Assembly (NCBI GenBank): GCA_022495995.1
Contig: JAFEMH010000339.1
Location: 558,001 to 622,000 of the forward strand
DNA: 64,000 bases
DNA from: Adenophora triphylla var. japonica
Lineage: Eukaryota; Streptophyta; Magnoliopsida; Asterales; Campanulaceae
Direction of reading: 5' to 3'
The translations under genes were made by a program, and so were the position numbers. Shown here piece by piece: positions 10,736-21,633 of the stretch; position 1 is the stretch's first letter; each line of letters starts with the position of its first letter. The notes below the pieces were generated by a model. The model had not been told where the DNA came from and did no database searches. It worked only from the letters and a program-made list of their open reading frames with translations.

Positions 10736-11968
10736 TTGAGCCTTCAGCCTAAACACCAACCCCCGAGTCTAAACCTTGCCTATCCCTTTCCCGCAGCGAG
10801 AAAGAAGTGGGTGAGAATACCGGGTCAGCGGCTTTTCAGTGCAGAACTTTTCAGCTCAGACAGTTCATCAGAATCATCAGTCTCGTATACTCAGAGGTTC
10901 AGAGTGGCAGATATGACAGCAAACGATGGTGGTAATCCGATGCCCAGGGAGGAAGCCACACCAGCTCAACCAAAGCCACACATCTAGTATGATGTTTGTG
11001 ATTGCGACGATTGTCTGGAAGACGCATATCAAGATTTGATCAACGAGGATGCCCCCTCAAGGAGGATAAACAAGAAGAAATCCTCCCAACAGCATTGAAG
11101 GAAAGATATGAGGCAGGAGATTCCAGCGTAGAGACGCTGAGAGAACCCTCCGACAAGTTTGATTACTATGTCAGCTACCCGAGAAAGCCTGCCAAAATCT
11201 CAGCTAGTCAGAGCGAGGTTCGTCCCGGTAACTCCCGTCCGGTCAATCCCTTATAGGCAGAAAGCTCCGAGTTCGTAGCCATCGTCAAGTTTAATGAAAA
11301 GTTGAAAGATCTGGAAGATGAATACAGGGTTCCCATAGAAGGCATGGTCAGTCAGGGCAGAATCAAAGTCTCACCTGAGGAAGATTTCATCAGCATAATC
11401 CAAGCCAATCCCCTTGTCGGTTACACATATAAGGTGGTAGTGTCAAAAATCAGCAAAGAGAGAATGACTTACCAGCAATGCTTCGACAAAATGAATCAGA
11501 CCGTTCAGTCTATGAGCCCAGTTGTTATGGAGGAACTTGCCGAAAGACTGCATTAGGCCTCCCTTGATCCACTTACCACCTTTCCAAGGCATCGACCCAC
11601 AAACGACCCCAGTAAGGCTTTTCTCCAGTTCGAGCTTCCCAACTTTGTGAATGCCGGCAAATTTGCTTCTCCCCCGGACAGTAGCAGTGAAGAGTCCCTC
11701 TGTGTCTAGTCCTGTCATACACCCTGTCATTCGTAGTATAGAGTCGATAGTATTTAACTTCGAGTCCTCTGAGTCATCCGACGGCCTTACGCCTGAAGAT
11801 TACGAATGTGTCGCCAATGTCATCTTTCCCTTCGCTTTAAATGAAATGATAGATCTTTCTGAGTATCCCCTTATTGCCAACTTAACAAATGATAAATTAA
11901 CTAATAATCTAACAACATTTAATAATGATTCATTTGAACAAGATGAAGACATACTAAACGAACAATAA
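10736..11968 (+). pseudogene. Tat-1 eroded gag/protease region
   Basis: This lies between the leader and RT, where gag and protease should be. Only short ORFs survive: 10736-10987, 11002-11256, 11302-11556 and 11651-11968. They are separated by TAG stops (10985, 11254, 11554), a final TAA and frame changes. Their products are hydrophilic (a DLEDEYRVP stretch, a Ser-rich acidic C-terminal part). I see no CCHC zinc knuckle and no D-S/T-G protease motif. At about 1.2 kb this is shorter than the gag plus protease of Ogre-type elements, so part has probably been deleted. Assignment rests on position more than on motif matches. Confidence 0.45.
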
Positions 11969-12111
11969 ATTAAAGAAATCTTTAAGCAAGTTAGTAATAA
12001 AGAGGAAAACCGTGCCTAAGCTGCCGAGGAGATTTTAACTAGTGTTAGCCTGGGTACTATCAAAGAACCTAAAGAGACACAGATCGAGAACTTCTTCCAA
12101 GGGGCCGAACG

Positions 12112-12898
12112 GGACAGACTGATTGATCTGCTCAAAGAATATGTGGATGTGTTTTCCTAGTCATACAAGGACATGCCGGGGCTGGACAGCTCAATTGTAG
12201 AACACAGGATTCCTTTGACACCTGATGCCAAGCCTGTGAAACAGAAGCCGAGGAAAATCAAACCAGAATGGTCTTTGCAAGTCAAAGAGGAAATTGAAAA
12301 GATGCTCCGTGTCGAATTCATCAGAGTCATTGAATATCTGACCTGGTTGTCGAACATTATTACTGTGACCAAAGCAAATGGGAAGGTGCGCTGTTGTGTA
12401 GATTTCCGGGATCTAAACAAAGCCAGTCCCAAAGACGACTACCCGCTACCGAACATAGATATTTTGGTGGATGCCACAGCCAACTACGAAGTCAATTCAT
12501 TCGTTGATGGTTTTGCAGGCTATAATCAGATCAAGATGGCAGAAGAGGACCAGGAGAAGACAGCTTTCACCATGCCATGGGGGACATACTTTTACACGAT
12601 GATGCCTTTCGGGTTAAAGAACGCTGGAGCTACTTATCAGAGGGCAGCAAATGCGCTTTTTCATGACAAGATCCACAAGGAGATTGAGGTCTATGTCGAT
12701 GATATTGTCATCCATTCCAAAGGCTCAGATGGACAACACTTTGTTGATCTACAAAAATTCTTTGAGCGGTTAAGGAAGCATTTCATGAGGCTGAACCCTG
12801 CAAAGTGCACCTTCGGAGTAACGAGGGAAAGGTACTTGGGTAAATGGTCACAGAGTGTGGAATTGAAGCCGACCCCCGAAAGATCAAAGCCATTATGA
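12112..12898 (+). pseudogene. Tat-1 reverse transcriptase
   Basis: This encodes a Ty3/Gypsy reverse transcriptase of Tat type. The upstream segment LLKEYVDVF is followed by an in-frame TAG at 12160 (the family usually has Trp there). DMPGLDSSIVEHRIPL leads into the palm: VDFRDLNKASPKDDYPLPNID, SFVDGFAGYNQIKMA, then MPFGLKNAGATYQR. The catalytic YVDD is at about 12691-12702 and LNPAKCTFGV follows. A frameshift near 12838 throws the reading into a non-homologous tail; the homologous frame resumes at 12896. The enzyme would copy element RNA in the virus-like particle. It is not functional as it stands. Confidence 0.85.
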
Positions 12899-14039
12899 AT
12901 ATCAGCCGCTTTGTTAATCAGCTGACAACCATGTGTGAGCCCATCTTCAAGCTTATAAAGAAGAATGCGGATACAAAATGGAATGAAGAATGCTAGGATG
13001 CCTTTGAAAAGATTAAGGCGTACCTAGTAAATCCCCCGATACTATGTCCCCTGCATGGAGAGAAACCCCTCCTGCTCTATCTCACGGTCATCGACACAGC
13101 AGTTGGGGCTATGCTAGCCCAAGAAAAAAAATATTCTCGAGTAGAGAATGCCATTTAATTTGTGCAGGACTGGTCTGGGTAGTTGGAAAACTGAAACACT
13201 ACATGCAGGCTCACTCGGTGAATTTGGTCTCAAAAATGGACCCCATCAAGTATCTCTTTGAAAAGCCTTCCCTCTCGATGCGCCTGGCAAAATGGTCATT
13301 CTTCCTAGTAGAGTTTGACATCAACTATGTGACAAGAAAGGCAATCAAGGGTCAAGCACTCTCAGATCATTTGGCAAATTTGCCTAGTAATGAGGACCGA
13401 GGCCCTGAACCCCAGTTTCTGGACGAAAGAATTTTCGCTTTTGAACTCGAGAATCGATGGCAACTCTTCTTTGACGAAGCTGCTAACAAAAGGGGAAATG
13501 ACATAGGGATGTTGCTAGTGGACCCAAAGGATGAGCACACTCCAATAGCAGTCAAGCTGAACTTCTCTGTCACAAACAATGCAGCGGATTATGAAGCCTG
13601 TATAGCCGGTTTAGAGGCCACCCTAGAAAGAAATGTCAAGGAACTTGAAGTCTACGGGGACTCAGCCCTGATCATTAACCAAGTCTCAAACAAATGGAAG
13701 ACTGTGGATCCTCACCTGCAGAAGTACCACGCCTACATGGAAGAATTGACACAGTTCAAAGAAGTGACCTTCCATTATCTGCCAAGTGACAAGAATAGAT
13801 TTGCAGATGCCTTGGCTACCCAAGCCTCACAGCTAGAAATTCCCAAGGGAAAGGCAGTAAAACCATTCAGAGTGGGTAGAAGGGAAACACCAGCTTTCTG
13901 TTGTGAACTAGAAACGGGGCCCGAGCTCGATAATGAACCTTGGTACAATCAGGTTTATCAGTTTCTCAAAAATGGGGAAGCAGCATTCAGAGACGAAGAA
14001 GGTAATCTGAAAGAAGGCATCAAAGCCAAAAGCTCGTAG
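12896..14039 (+). pseudogene. Tat-1 RT connection and RNase H domains
   Basis: From 12896 the connection segment reads NISRFVNQLTTMCEPIFKL and an in-frame TAG (12994; CAG expected from NEECQDAF). It continues to the degenerate first RNase H (DTAVGAMLAQ), which has a frame change near 13130. The open stretch 13044-14039 has WSFFLVEFDINYVTRKA, then the second, Tat-type RNase H. There, LFFDEAANKRGNDIGMLLV replaces the usual D-G pair with D-E, followed by NNAADYEACIAGLEA and YGDSALIINQV. Dual RNase H domains are a known trait of the Tat lineage. It ends at TAG 14037. It would degrade the RNA strand during reverse transcription. Residue assignments are by eye. Confidence 0.75.
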
Positions 14040-15212
14040 GCTTTGAAACGACTGGCCTCCCACTATGTCATCTTGGGAGATGATCTGTACAAAAAATGGT
14101 ACCAAGGGCCACTCCTGCGGTGTGTCACTATAGAAAAAGCAAAAGATCTTATGAGCGAAGTCCATAATGGTCCCTGCGGTCCTCACATGAATGCCAGAGC
14201 ATTGATTCAAGTTATCCTCAGAATGGGCTACTACTGGATCTCCATGGAAACAGACTGTATTCAGCATGTCCGAGAGTGTGACAAGTGCCAGCGGTTTGCC
14301 AACCTTAATCATCTCCCACCTCATGACTTGTACTGCTTGACGACGTCTTGGCCGTTTGCAACTTGGGGTATTGATGTAATCGGGAAGATAGCCCCAGCCG
14401 AAAGCAATGGGCATGAGTTTGTGTTAGTGGCAGTGGATTATTTCATGAAATAGGTGGAAGCAAAGTCCAATAAAGTCCTCACATCCAAGATGGTTGCTCA
14501 GTTTGTCAAAGAGAACATCATGTGCAGATATGGGGTACCAAACGAGATCATCTCAGATAACGGGACACATTTTGTAGGAGATTGTGATAGATTGTTGTCA
14601 GAATTCCAGGTCACTGACCACAAATCATCCCCATACAGGCCTCAGAACAATGGAGCAGTAGAAGCTGCAGACAAGACACTTGAAAGAATCATTCGAAAGA
14701 TGGCCACTTGCGGTCGTGACTAGCCTGAGAAGCTACATCTAGCACTCTGGGGCTACAGAACTTCTGTCAGAATAGCCACGGGAGAAACCCCTTTTTCTTT
14801 GACTTATGGAATGGAAGCAGTGCTGCCTGTAGAGTTGGAAATTCCATCACTAAGAGTTCTCTTGGAAAATGACATTAATGAAGTCGAATGGTTGCGCAAC
14901 CGGCATGATGAGCTCGCCCTGCTTAATGAAAGGAGACTAAAAGGAATGGAACATACTCGAGCCTATCAGAGACGAATGGCTAGGGCTTTTGATAAGAAGG
15001 TCAAGGCCAGAGACATCAAAGAAGGAGATTTGGTACTGAAAGAGAAGCCCCCTACCAGAGACAACCCTCTAGGAAAATGGGAACCTGTATGGATTGGCCC
15101 GTATGTGGTACAAAAGATAATATCAGGAGGAGCAATGAATCTTGCGGACCTGGATGGCAATCCTTTTGTTCACCCTGTCAACGGTGACAAGCTTCGTCGT
15201 TATTATGTTTAA
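14040..15212 (+). pseudogene. Tat-1 integrase
   Basis: One frame runs from 14043 to the TAA at 15210, broken by TAG at 14451-14453 (Trp expected in the usual KWVEA) and TAG at 14721-14723 (Trp again). The zinc-binding HHCC region contains HNGPCGPHMNA and CDKCQRF. The catalytic core has WGIDVIGK and ISDNGTHF, then NNGAVEAADKTLERII supplying the last acidic residue. The C-terminal part (FDKKVKARDIKEGDLVL, then GPYVVQKI) is the GPY/F module of Gypsy integrases. It inserts element DNA into the host chromosome. Apart from the stops the domain is full length. Confidence 0.85.
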
Positions 15213-15400
15213 AATTAAAAAAAAAGAGCAAAAAGAGTAATACCCAGCTAGGCTGAAAACCTGAAAAGGGCGGTCTAGGGAGAAAACATGCACAAAAAAA
15301 AAGTGCAAAAAGAGTAATATCTAGCTAGGTTGAAAACCCTGAAAAGGGCTTCTAGGCAAAAGATAGGGTTGCACCAAAAAAAAAAAAAAACAACAACAAC
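15213..15400 (+). repeat. Direct duplication after Tat-1 integrase
   Basis: A unit of about 75-80 bp (gcaaaaagagtaat, agctaggytgaaaac, ctgaaaaggg) occurs at about 15227 and 15303, followed by an A-rich and (caa)n run. It lies in the spacer separating pol from the antisense genes. 15401-15722 holds no gene. Confidence 0.6.
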
Positions 15401-15722
15401 AACAAAACAACAAGTTCCCTAGAGTCGAACTACGGAGACCTGAGCCCTTTAGTCTTTCTTGTAAAAGGGGAACGTAGGAAACCAGAAATGGTTCGGTCTA
15501 AACAATAAATAAACATCCAGATTTTCATGAAATGTGTCTTGAAAAATTCTAAGATAATATCTCATGTTTTTACAAATTAAAAACTTCTTGATGAGTTCAA
15601 GCACGGTCTACTCTTGACTCTCCTAACCTGCTATGAAGAAAATATATACAATAAAAAACCTAAATAACTAATGTGTTTGCAAAAAGTCAATAAGTGGATG
15701 CTCAGAACATCCCTCAAGACTG

Positions 15723-17246
15723 TCAACCGTCAGTGGCGACATCATCCTTGTTCTTCTTCCCTCGACCTCGACCTCTTCGAGTGTTCTTCCTTTTCTTCTC
15801 AATGATGTCTGTCTCCTTCCTCCCTATCCCACCTGCCCTCACTGAAGCCTCGACCAAACCCATGTCAATAAGTGCCCTCTCTACCCTGGCACGAGTCTTT
15901 ATCTCCTCTCGCTGAACCTCAGTAAGAGGAGGAGTCCCCGATAGTCGCTCATATCTGACTTCCATGTCTTTGATAAAATCACCCGACTGGTTATGGCGGT
16001 TGGCCTTTGCTTCAGACTCCCTCAAAATCCTGCTAGATTCGCTATCAACACCCAATAAGGCCTGGCGCCTCTCTCCCAAAACAATCTGAGTTGCCCCCAT
16101 CTCTCTCTCATACCAGTCCAGGTAAACTGTGGTCAAGATGGTACTCTTCCTACTCTTGAGAATGGCTCTGGGTGGAAAAGCAGCATATGTCCATGCCTTC
16201 GAAAAGAAGGATAAACTACAGGGATCTCTCATGTCCAGGGATGCCACCTCCATGGTGTGAATGTCCTCCCAGTCATCCAATGGCTCCTGTAAGGCCCCAA
16301 ACTATCTAGACACTAAGCGTGGAATGTAGAAAGATGACCAGGACAGCCCTGAGACCCTCACTATGTAGGACTTTTGAAATGTCCTCCGGGTCTGCAACCT
16401 CCAGTGAGGTACCCACCAATGAATATCTGAAGTGGACAGCCGAGCCATCATCAACTCCCAGCGGTCCTGATCCTGCTGCCTCGGTGCACCTCTCTGAGAA
16501 ATCAACCAAGGATACTGTGTAGGCAAAGCCCCAGGTAAAGCCCCGAGCCGCTCCTGTAGCCACAAAGTTAGCACGGCTGGACTCCCAGACCACATGAACA
16601 GGTCCCCTCTGGCCATCCTTTCAATGTCATGCAGCGTCTCTCCCAAAATCAAAGGGACGATATCTCTCCCAGCTCTGCAGTCTCGGACCATGTCCAAAAG
16701 GCCACTATGGCATACTCCGAAAGATTCAACAGTGAACAGGAAAGAGAACACACAAAGAATAAAGGCATCCATAGATACCTCAGTCCCTGCAGTGCCCGGA
16801 GACATGAATCTGCCCGGAGTATCAGAAATGTTGATCCTATCAGGAGCTATCATCATGCCTTCAGCTTCTTCCGGAGAAATCTGTAGAAAAGATGCTAACT
16901 TTCGGACCACTGGTAAGCCTCCGACCAAAGGAATCGAAATCGTCTCTACTTCTGGACCCCTAATCAATGCTTTGAAATCCTCGAAGGTGGGAACGATCTC
17001 ATTGTAGGAAAAGGAATAAACATGTCTCCGGACATCCCAAAACCTTGTTGCTGCTCTCAAAAGGTCCCAATCTGGCGGGAGATCCTTTAAATGCCATAAA
17101 AATTTGATTTTGAAAGCATTATCAAAAAGTCCCTTGTGAAATTGGAAGTTATACCTCATCCAAGATTGAAGATTGGAAAGAAAATGATCCCTTTGCTCGT
17201 TTTGCAATCGAACCGGTTTTTCCGTGGCAACGATTTGATTCATCAT
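15723..17246 (-). pseudogene. Tat-1 antisense ORF 1 (DUF7745-like)
   Basis: The minus-strand frame 17246-16302 continues in the same phase as 16280-15723, split by one TAG at 16302-16304. The N-terminal half contains LQSWMRYNFQFHKGLFDNAF and FLWHLKDLPPDWDLLRAATR. FWDVRRHVYSFSYNEIVPTF then has the W-x(n)-F-E-D-F pattern that I associate with DUF7745/plant-mobile-type ORFs in plant LTR elements. The C-terminal half is charged (DWYEREMGATQIVLGERR) and ends in a basic GRGRGKK tail. Total about 507 codons. It is transcribed opposite to pol, as are extra ORFs known in the Tat lineage. Function unknown. Apart from the stop it is well preserved, more so than gag. Confidence 0.7.
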
Positions 17247-17368
17247 TTTTGGCTAAAAATCTACCCTGAAATGATTTGAGACAATATGGGAGTAGCTAAA
17301 TTCGGAAATGAAGTTTCTGGCCGATTCCTTGGCCTTATTTGCAGAAAACCAGGTCAGACAGAAGAAGC

Positions 17369-17415
17369 AGCCGGGCGGCCTTTTTTCCTCTGGTACTAGC
17401 CGGGCGGCCTCATTT
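17369..17415. repeat. Tat-1 keyword pair between the two antisense ORFs
   Basis: agccgggcggcc (about 17369) and agccgggcggcct (about 17398), about 29 bp apart. This is the third occurrence of the paired GC-rich motif of Tat-1. It sits in the spacer 17247-17761, which otherwise holds no gene. Confidence 0.7.
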
Positions 17416-17761
17416 GCTGCTGCAGAAAAAATATGTAGCAGCCAAAGCTGCTGCCCAAGTGGAATTTTCACCCCACTTTCTCAAAACCTGAATAAAAATC
17501 ATTCTCAAACACATTTCAAATACCATCATAAACATTTTGGCCTCATTTTCGCCCCATTTCCATGCAAAAAATCACCCCGAGGCTCAAATAACGTACAAAA
17601 TAGCAATAAGAGTAAAAATAAAATAAAAAATCATTACATGTCTTTGCTCACTCCCGGGCCCCGGAACAAAAAATAAATAATTACAAATTGTTTGTCCTAT
17701 GTGCATCAATTTTTTTGTTCCTCTCTCTCTCTCTCTAATCTAAGTGTAGAAAAGAAGGACC

Positions 17762-19330
17762 CTAAGCATCAGACTCTTCGTCGCTGCTCAGCTCATAGAA
17801 CTCAGGGTCCCTCATCACGTCCTCATCATCACTCACATTTGACAAGTCAATGGGCACATGCTCATACTCCGCCAAATGCTCCAGGATGTCAGTATTTGGC
17901 CCACGCCCCCGAGGCACGCCGCTGGCCGAAGATGAGGGGTATCCCGAGGTCGATGACGAAAAAGCCACGCTCCCAACATGCCTCCTCTTGCGCTCAGGCT
18001 CCTGCGCATTCCCCTTAGCCCACGAAGCGCAAGCCAGTTTCCTCAAGAGAGATTGAGCCAGTTGCTTCCATCCCCTGTTCTGCCGCACCAAAGTGTCATA
18101 GGTACGAGCAGGGACCTGTGAGAATGAAAAGGATTCAGAATTGCAGAAATAATATGGACAGAAAAGGAAAGAAAAGCTGAAAAAGAAATCAAGTGTCACT
18201 TACAGCGCTGTCAACTAGCAAAGTGAACTCGGCATCTCTTGTGTCAGGGATGGGTACCATCAGCCTCCTCGGCACCCCACTCACCACATAAGACAGATGA
18301 GCCGAGGGAACAGGTGGATCAGTTGGCAGAGCCTCTCCATATCCCTGGGTGGCAGCTATCTTCACCAACTTCTGTAGTGTCCTCAAGTATTCCTCCACAA
18401 AGGTGGCATACGGAGTAGCGTGGTCAAAATAATCATCCGCGCCACCCCAACCCTATACCTGTCCCTCTCATCATCTGGCCAATCCTTAGGCTGCAGCATA
18501 AAAGGAGGGGGATCACGGGGAGTAATGGCATCCAAAGGAGGGACGTAACCATGCTGCCTGGAAAATCGATCACCCAGGTATATCACATCACAGGTCAAGC
18601 CTGTCAGCCATCTCCTCTGCCTCATCACGGCCACAACATCACCCATCAGAGCCGCAGGATACCTCTAATGCAAAGGAGAAACAGTCCACAGAAGCAGCCT
18701 TGTTTCGGCTGTACAGATCCAAAGAAAAATAAAGCTCCTCTAGTCCGGCCTCACCCCAAGAGATCTCCCCAAAGGCAGCCAGATCATCCAGGGAATCCAT
18801 CAAACAAATCATCGCCACTGTCCCAGAGTTGGCGAAGATAGTGACAGATAGGGTCAGCCACAGAAAAGCCCTCGCGAGCTGGTGAGCAGTCACGTCATTG
18901 GCAGTAAAGCCCTCAATGCACCTGAGAACCTCAATCTCCACCAGACGGGTCTCCATCCCTAACCCCTTTGGACGAATATCACACCCCACATAATCCCTGA
19001 ACTCAGCATCAGTGATGTGGTCTCTCCAGGTAACAGGCCTATCAGTAAACTGCAAGCCTGTGATAGCTGTAAAATCGGCAGGGGTCACAGTAGCCTCTCC
19101 CCAACCCAAGTGAAAACTTTGGGTAATGTCCCACCAAAACTCAGAAAGAGCTAGGGTCAGTCCCTTACTCTTTTTCATCACAGGAATACCCCTGCCGATA
19201 TCTCAACAAAGGCATGGAGACCCGTAGCCTCAACTAACTGCCTCGGGTTGTGACCCTCCTTCTAAATGTCGGGCATCCTCGCCCACAGCTTCACCGCAAT
19301 CTCAGCGGGCCCCCGTGATTTGCTCTCATG
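17762..19330 (-). pseudogene. Tat-1 antisense ORF 2 (plant mobile domain) with an intron
   Basis: The minus-strand 19181-18639 segment encodes LTLALSEFWWDITQSFHLGW, then GEATVTPADFTAITGLQF and YVGCDIRP, characteristic of the plant mobile domain (aminotransferase-like) family. The homologous frame extends upstream (ARMPDI, then TAG near 19272, then EATGLHAFVEI). The frame alternates at about 18640 and 18390, indicating two frameshifts. A GT...AG intron is visible at 18116-18203 (88 nt), joining LLVDSA to VPARTYDTLVRQN. The last exon ends in an acidic Ser/Asp-rich tail (SDDEDVMRDPEFYELSSDEE). Introns and antisense orientation point to a separately expressed gene. PMD proteins occur in host silencing factors (MAIN, MAIL1) and in transposons. 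The role here is unknown. Confidence 0.7.
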
Positions 19331-20343
19331 CAGGTAAGCACAGCAAAGGTACGTTAGTCCTTCAACACATCTCAGAGATATGCATACATTCACAAAATAT
19401 TGCACAGATTTCAAAATAAAGCGTTCACAAAGATTTTTCTAGCATCATTTGCATAGAACACATGTTTTTATCATATGAAACATGTCACACCGAGCACATG
19501 CTCTCCCAAGCACAGAACATCTCAGTTTTTCACAAAACCTTTTCATACAAATTTAATCTTTCAAACAAGCATGCATGAATCATTTTCATCGTAAAAAATA
19601 TCATTCTCGCATCCATAATCAGAAACCAATCGAGTTTTAGCACATGCAAGAACTCCGTCCCACTTTTGGCATTATTTATCCTACTTTATTTTCAAAAATG
19701 AGTCATACTCATATTACTTCAAGCAAATTGAACATGCATGATTGTCCATATATCTAGTTCCATATATCAATCATCAAATCCTTGGAATCATCAAAAAAAT
19801 CACAAAGAAATCCAAAAAAAATCCCAAAATTTGAATTTAGCCCTAATCAATCAAAAATCAACCAAAATCGATGAAATCAAGCAAATCGAAAGTGCTTACC
19901 CCTATAGATTGAGGCTTCATTGATTTATGATCCCTTTTATCGGGATAAAATTGAGAGGGATGCACCGTAATCATATTTTCGGTCGGTCCTCACCAACTCC
20001 CTTCTCCTCAACCTCGCGGCTTGTGATTGATTACGGCGCGCTTTTCGAGGCATAATGTGCCCTCCTTGATCCATTGGAGTAGTAGAAGTTTGAGATTTCA
20101 AAGAACTTGGCATTTTTTCTCTCTCTTTTCTCTCTTCTCTCCTCGACAACAATGGCAATAATGGCCAGTGCCCGTAGTTTTCCTTCTGTTTTAATAATCC
20201 GGTGCGACGGAGTTTCACGCCGTGCGGCCTCTTTTTCTCCATCCTAAGCCGAGCGGCTTCATTCGCCTCAGGCTGAATTTACACTTCTGCCCCTGAACTT
20301 TCCAAATGAACAAATAATCTCCGTTATTTCCGTCAGAGAGAAA
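19331..20343. other. Non-coding part of Tat-1 upstream of the antisense genes
   Basis: No convincing ORF. The fourth keyword pair lies at about 20216-20265 (gccgtgcggcct, then agccgagcggct). On the minus strand this interval would contain the promoter and leader of the antisense genes, but no clear TATA box was picked out. Confidence 0.4.
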
Positions 20344-20990
20344 TAATGTCATTCCAACTTTAGCTCCCTCTATCTCCGAGATAGCGCCGTAAGCTTTAGT
20401 TTCCAGCTTTAGCTCCCTCTATCTCTGTCAAAAATAGATAGTGCCATAAGCTTTAGTTTCCAGCTTTAGCTCCCTCTATCTCTATCAAAAAGAGATAGCA
20501 CCGTAAGCTTTAGTTTCCAACTTTAGCTCCCTCTATCTCCGAGATAGCGCCGTAAGCTTTAGTTTCCAACTTTAGCTCCCTCTATCTCCGAGATAGCGCC
20601 GTAAGCTTTAGTTTCCAGCTTTAGCTCCCTCTATCTCTGTCAAAAAGAGATAGCGCCATAAGCTTTAGTTTCCAGCTTTAGCTCCCTCTATCTCTGTCAA
20701 AAAGAGATAGCGCCATAAGCTTTAGTTTCCAACTTTAGCTCCCTCTATCTCCGAGATAGCGCCGTAAGCTTTAGTTTCCAACTTTAGCTCCCTCTATCTC
20801 TGAGATAACGACGTAAGCTTTAGTTTCTAGCTTTAGCTCCCTCTATCTCTGTCAAAAGAAGATAGCGCCGTAAGCTTTAGTTTCCAACTTTAGCTCCCTC
20901 TATCTCTGAGATAGTGCCGTAAGCTTTAGTTTACAGCTTTAGCTCCCTCTATCTCTGTCAAAAAGAGATAGCACCGTAAGCTTTAGTTTC
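20344..20990 (+). repeat. Hairpin minisatellite in the Tat-1 3' region
   Basis: About 12 tandem units with the constant text tttagctccctctatctc and gtaagctttagtttcca. Units come in two lengths, about 49-51 and 55-57 bp. They differ only between the arms of a small inverted repeat: tatctc-c-gagata (short) or tatctc-tgtcaaaaa-gagata (long). Some units carry point changes (gatagtgcc, gataacgac). Tandem repeats in this part of Tat/Ogre elements are known seeds of plant satellites. Confidence 0.9.
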
Positions 20991-20991
20991 T

Positions 20992-21095
20992 CAGGCGGCA
21001 ACCTCTAAATTTTCAAATCAAATCAGGTGACAACCTCCAAATTGTCAAATCAATCAGGTGACAACCTCCAAATTGTCAAACCAATCAGGTGACTC
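20992..21095 (+). repeat. Short tandem repeat, three 30-35 bp units
   Basis: caggtgacaacctccaaatt, then gtcaaatcaat, occurs about three times; the first copy reads caggcggcaacctctaaatt. Confidence 0.75.
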
Positions 21096-21139
21096 CTCCA
21101 TTAACCGTCAAAACTCCGAGGATCTTAGACTTGTTGCTT

Positions 21140-21540
21140 AACTGTCTAGCGGTGATCCAGAACTAAGATCGTGGCTTGATTCCTCCCGAGGATACGTAGG
21201 TAGCCTTTCAAAGGTTCAGCCATCCAACCACATCGGTCACTCCCTTCCTTTGCCATATCCCCAGCCAATTAAAAGGTCCAGCCATTTGACCTCTTAGGTC
21301 ACCTTCTCTCTTTCTTTAAAGCAAGGGACCTGTTTCTCTTCACCACTCCCCAGCAGTTCCGAACTACGATCATGGCTTGATTCCCCCGGGATACGTAGGT
21401 AGCCTATTTTAGGTTCAGCCAATCCATCACACACGACATCCTTTCCCCAGTGGATCCAGAGCTACGATCGTGGCTTGATTCCTCTTCAGGATACGTAGGT
21501 AGCCTTCTAAAGGTTCAGCCATTCGACCTCTTTAGTCACC
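21140..21540 (+). repeat. Three spaced repeats upstream of the Tat-1 3' LTR
   Basis: The string gatcgtggcttgattcc, then ggatacgtaggtagcct, then aggttcagcc recurs at about 21166, 21368 and 21468. It is separated by divergent CT-rich sequence. Confidence 0.75.
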
Positions 21541-21618
21541 CAATCCCGATCCATCTCAACAGTTCACCAGATTGGATTCTCACTTTTATCGACAATCCCA
21601 CTTGCTTCGCAAGTACCG

Positions 21619-21633
21619 TTGTCGAGGGGCTTC
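21619..21633 (+). other. Polypurine-tract region of Tat-1
   Basis: gtcgaggggcttc directly precedes the 3' LTR start TGTAAG at 21634. Position and the purine run GAGGGG fit the plus-strand primer. Confidence 0.5.

Noticed and set aside
16319..17007. Plus-strand ORFs opposite the DUF7745-like gene
   Set aside because: Complement shadows; the minus-strand reading has recognisable domain text over the same interval.
20344..20990. Regular repeat-spacer look reminiscent of a CRISPR array
   Set aside because: Units are contiguous tandem copies with the same 'spacer' text each time, in a plant retrotransposon; no cas genes and no unique spacers.
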